Of a DNA stretch of 64,000 nucleotides, positions 63,564 through 64,000 are shown piece after piece. Each line of letters starts with the position of its first letter. Positions within the stretch are counted from its first letter, which is position 1. The translations under genes and the position numbers were made by a program. The notes under the pieces were generated by a model. It ran no database searches, was not told where the DNA came from, and saw only the letters and a list, made by a program, of their open reading frames with translations. The stretch is from assembly GCA_028822445.1 (NCBI GenBank), contig JAPKDQ010000007.1, forward strand, positions 62,001 to 126,000, given 5' to 3'. Source of the stretch: Rhodospirillaceae bacterium. GTDB taxonomy: Bacteria > Pseudomonadota > Alphaproteobacteria > Rhodospirillales > Rhodospirillaceae.

Positions 63564-64000
63564 ATCGCTTCTCCAGAATATGGCCGCAGACCGCAAAACC
63601 AAACACTGTCACCGAAATCGCTATTCCCGGAAACAAGCTCGGCCACCAATCCCCTAAGACCAACTGTGTGGCACCCGTCGCAATCATCGAACCCCACTCT
63701 GGCGTTGGCGGGCGCACACCCGCACCGACGAAACTCAACCCCGCAGTCAACAAGATCGCGAACCCGATAGTGACAGAGAACTGAATCAAAGACGGGCCAA
63801 TAGCATTTGGCAAAATATGCTGACGCGCGATTCCGAACTCAGTTTTACCGAGCGCACGTGCTGCCTCAATAAAGCTCCGGTCCCGCAGCGCCAGCACTTC
63901 TGTGCGGGTTAAACGTAGATAGATCGGCGCATATAAAAATGACATTGCTAGAACAATGTTCACCCAGGACCGTCCAGCAAGGGCAACAAGAATCATCGCC
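63553..64000 (-). CDS. ABC transporter permease, DppC-like (cut by window end)
   Basis: The C-terminal ~147 residues of a binding-protein-dependent permease. The EAA-type loop EAARALGKTEFGIARQHILPNAIGP (about 44-68 of the visible part; here split at ILPN) is diagnostic, followed by ILLTAGLSFVGAGVRPPTPEWG and a final membrane helix. The frame remains open at 64000, so the N-terminus lies outside. The overlap with the ATPase gene indicates one operon; a DppB-like partner is expected just beyond the edge. Confidence 0.9.
   Translation of the reverse strand, partial: AMILVALAGRSWVNIVLAMSFLYAPIYLRLTRTEVLALRDRSFIEAARALGKTEFGIARQHILPNAIGPSLIQFSVTIGFAILLTAGLSFVGAGVRPPTPEWGSMIATGATQLVLGDWWPSLFPGIAISVTVFGFAVCGHILEKRYGR

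Noticed and set aside
28971-64000. Prophage, conjugative element or antiphage system
   Set aside because: No integrase, transposase, phage structural, toxin-antitoxin or restriction genes are seen; CcrM is a solitary methyltransferase of the cell cycle.

Overview
The window reads as chromosomal DNA of a free-living, probably aquatic alphaproteobacterium of intermediate base composition. The evidence is gene order and content: a DUF4175 (TIGR02302) gene followed by an MJ0042-type zinc-ribbon gene and ftsE-ftsX-YdcF-plsC; an rnhB-ccrM pair, where CcrM is the GANTC methyltransferase typical of Alphaproteobacteria; a class II (adenosylcobalamin) ribonucleotide reductase; and an ETF-ubiquinone oxidoreductase. 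A Rhodospirillales or SAR116-like lineage is a guess from general resemblance. I see no phage, plasmid, IS element or CRISPR array.

Region 1 (1-27.8 kb) is mostly housekeeping. It holds the DUF4175-to-plsC block, nrdJ, a class II aldolase, a PepSY membrane protein, the first of three related SAM methyltransferases, an AT-rich patch with two small genes, an MHS-type transporter, ccrM-rnhB-cation/proton antiporter, a TIGR04283/TIGR04282 glycosyltransferase pair, GNAT-moaB-uracil-DNA glycosylase, ETF-QO, a TPR lipoprotein-like or exported protein, ispE, a DsbD-family reductase and tRNA-Gln(TTG). Perfect DnaA boxes lie upstream of both nrdJ and ccrM, and ccrM also has a cluster of GANTC sites in its upstream region.

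Region 2 (27.8-29.2 kb) is flanked by an imperfect direct repeat that begins at the 3' end of tRNA-Gln. It encloses a flavin reductase gene and, at its right edge, what may be a decayed copy of the tRNA. It looks like a small, old insertion or duplication.

Region 3 (29.2-64 kb) is an accessory metabolic region built of short operons of enzymes, with no transcriptional regulator that I can recognise. A minus-strand operon (30.2-36.5 kb) carries a Tat-exported ThDP enzyme, a secreted cytochrome c, a secreted alpha/beta hydrolase-fold protein without a canonical nucleophile, a VAO-type FAD oxidase and a methyltransferase. Relatives of these parts recur at 48.5-57.5 kb beside bicupins, a flavin monooxygenase of the acyl-CoA dehydrogenase fold, an SDR, an M24 peptidase and a PcaC-like protein. 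Between them (40.6-46.3 kb) is a five-gene minus-strand operon: a triple-RidA fusion, two 3-hydroxyisobutyrate-dehydrogenase-type enzymes, a CocE-type hydrolase and an Asp/Glu/hydantoin-racemase-type protein. It is divergent from an LLM-type flavin oxidoreductase plus hydrolase pair. The right edge is an MFS transporter operon and a peptide-type ABC importer coupled to a GMC oxidoreductase, cut by the window end.

Together region 3 looks like uptake plus oxidative, hydrolytic and methylating steps on an unknown small organic compound. The most unusual points are the repeated module of FAD oxidase plus GHHTG hydrolase, the export signals on the ThDP operon, and three alpha/beta hydrolases that lack normal catalytic residues. 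Substrates cannot be read from the sequence.
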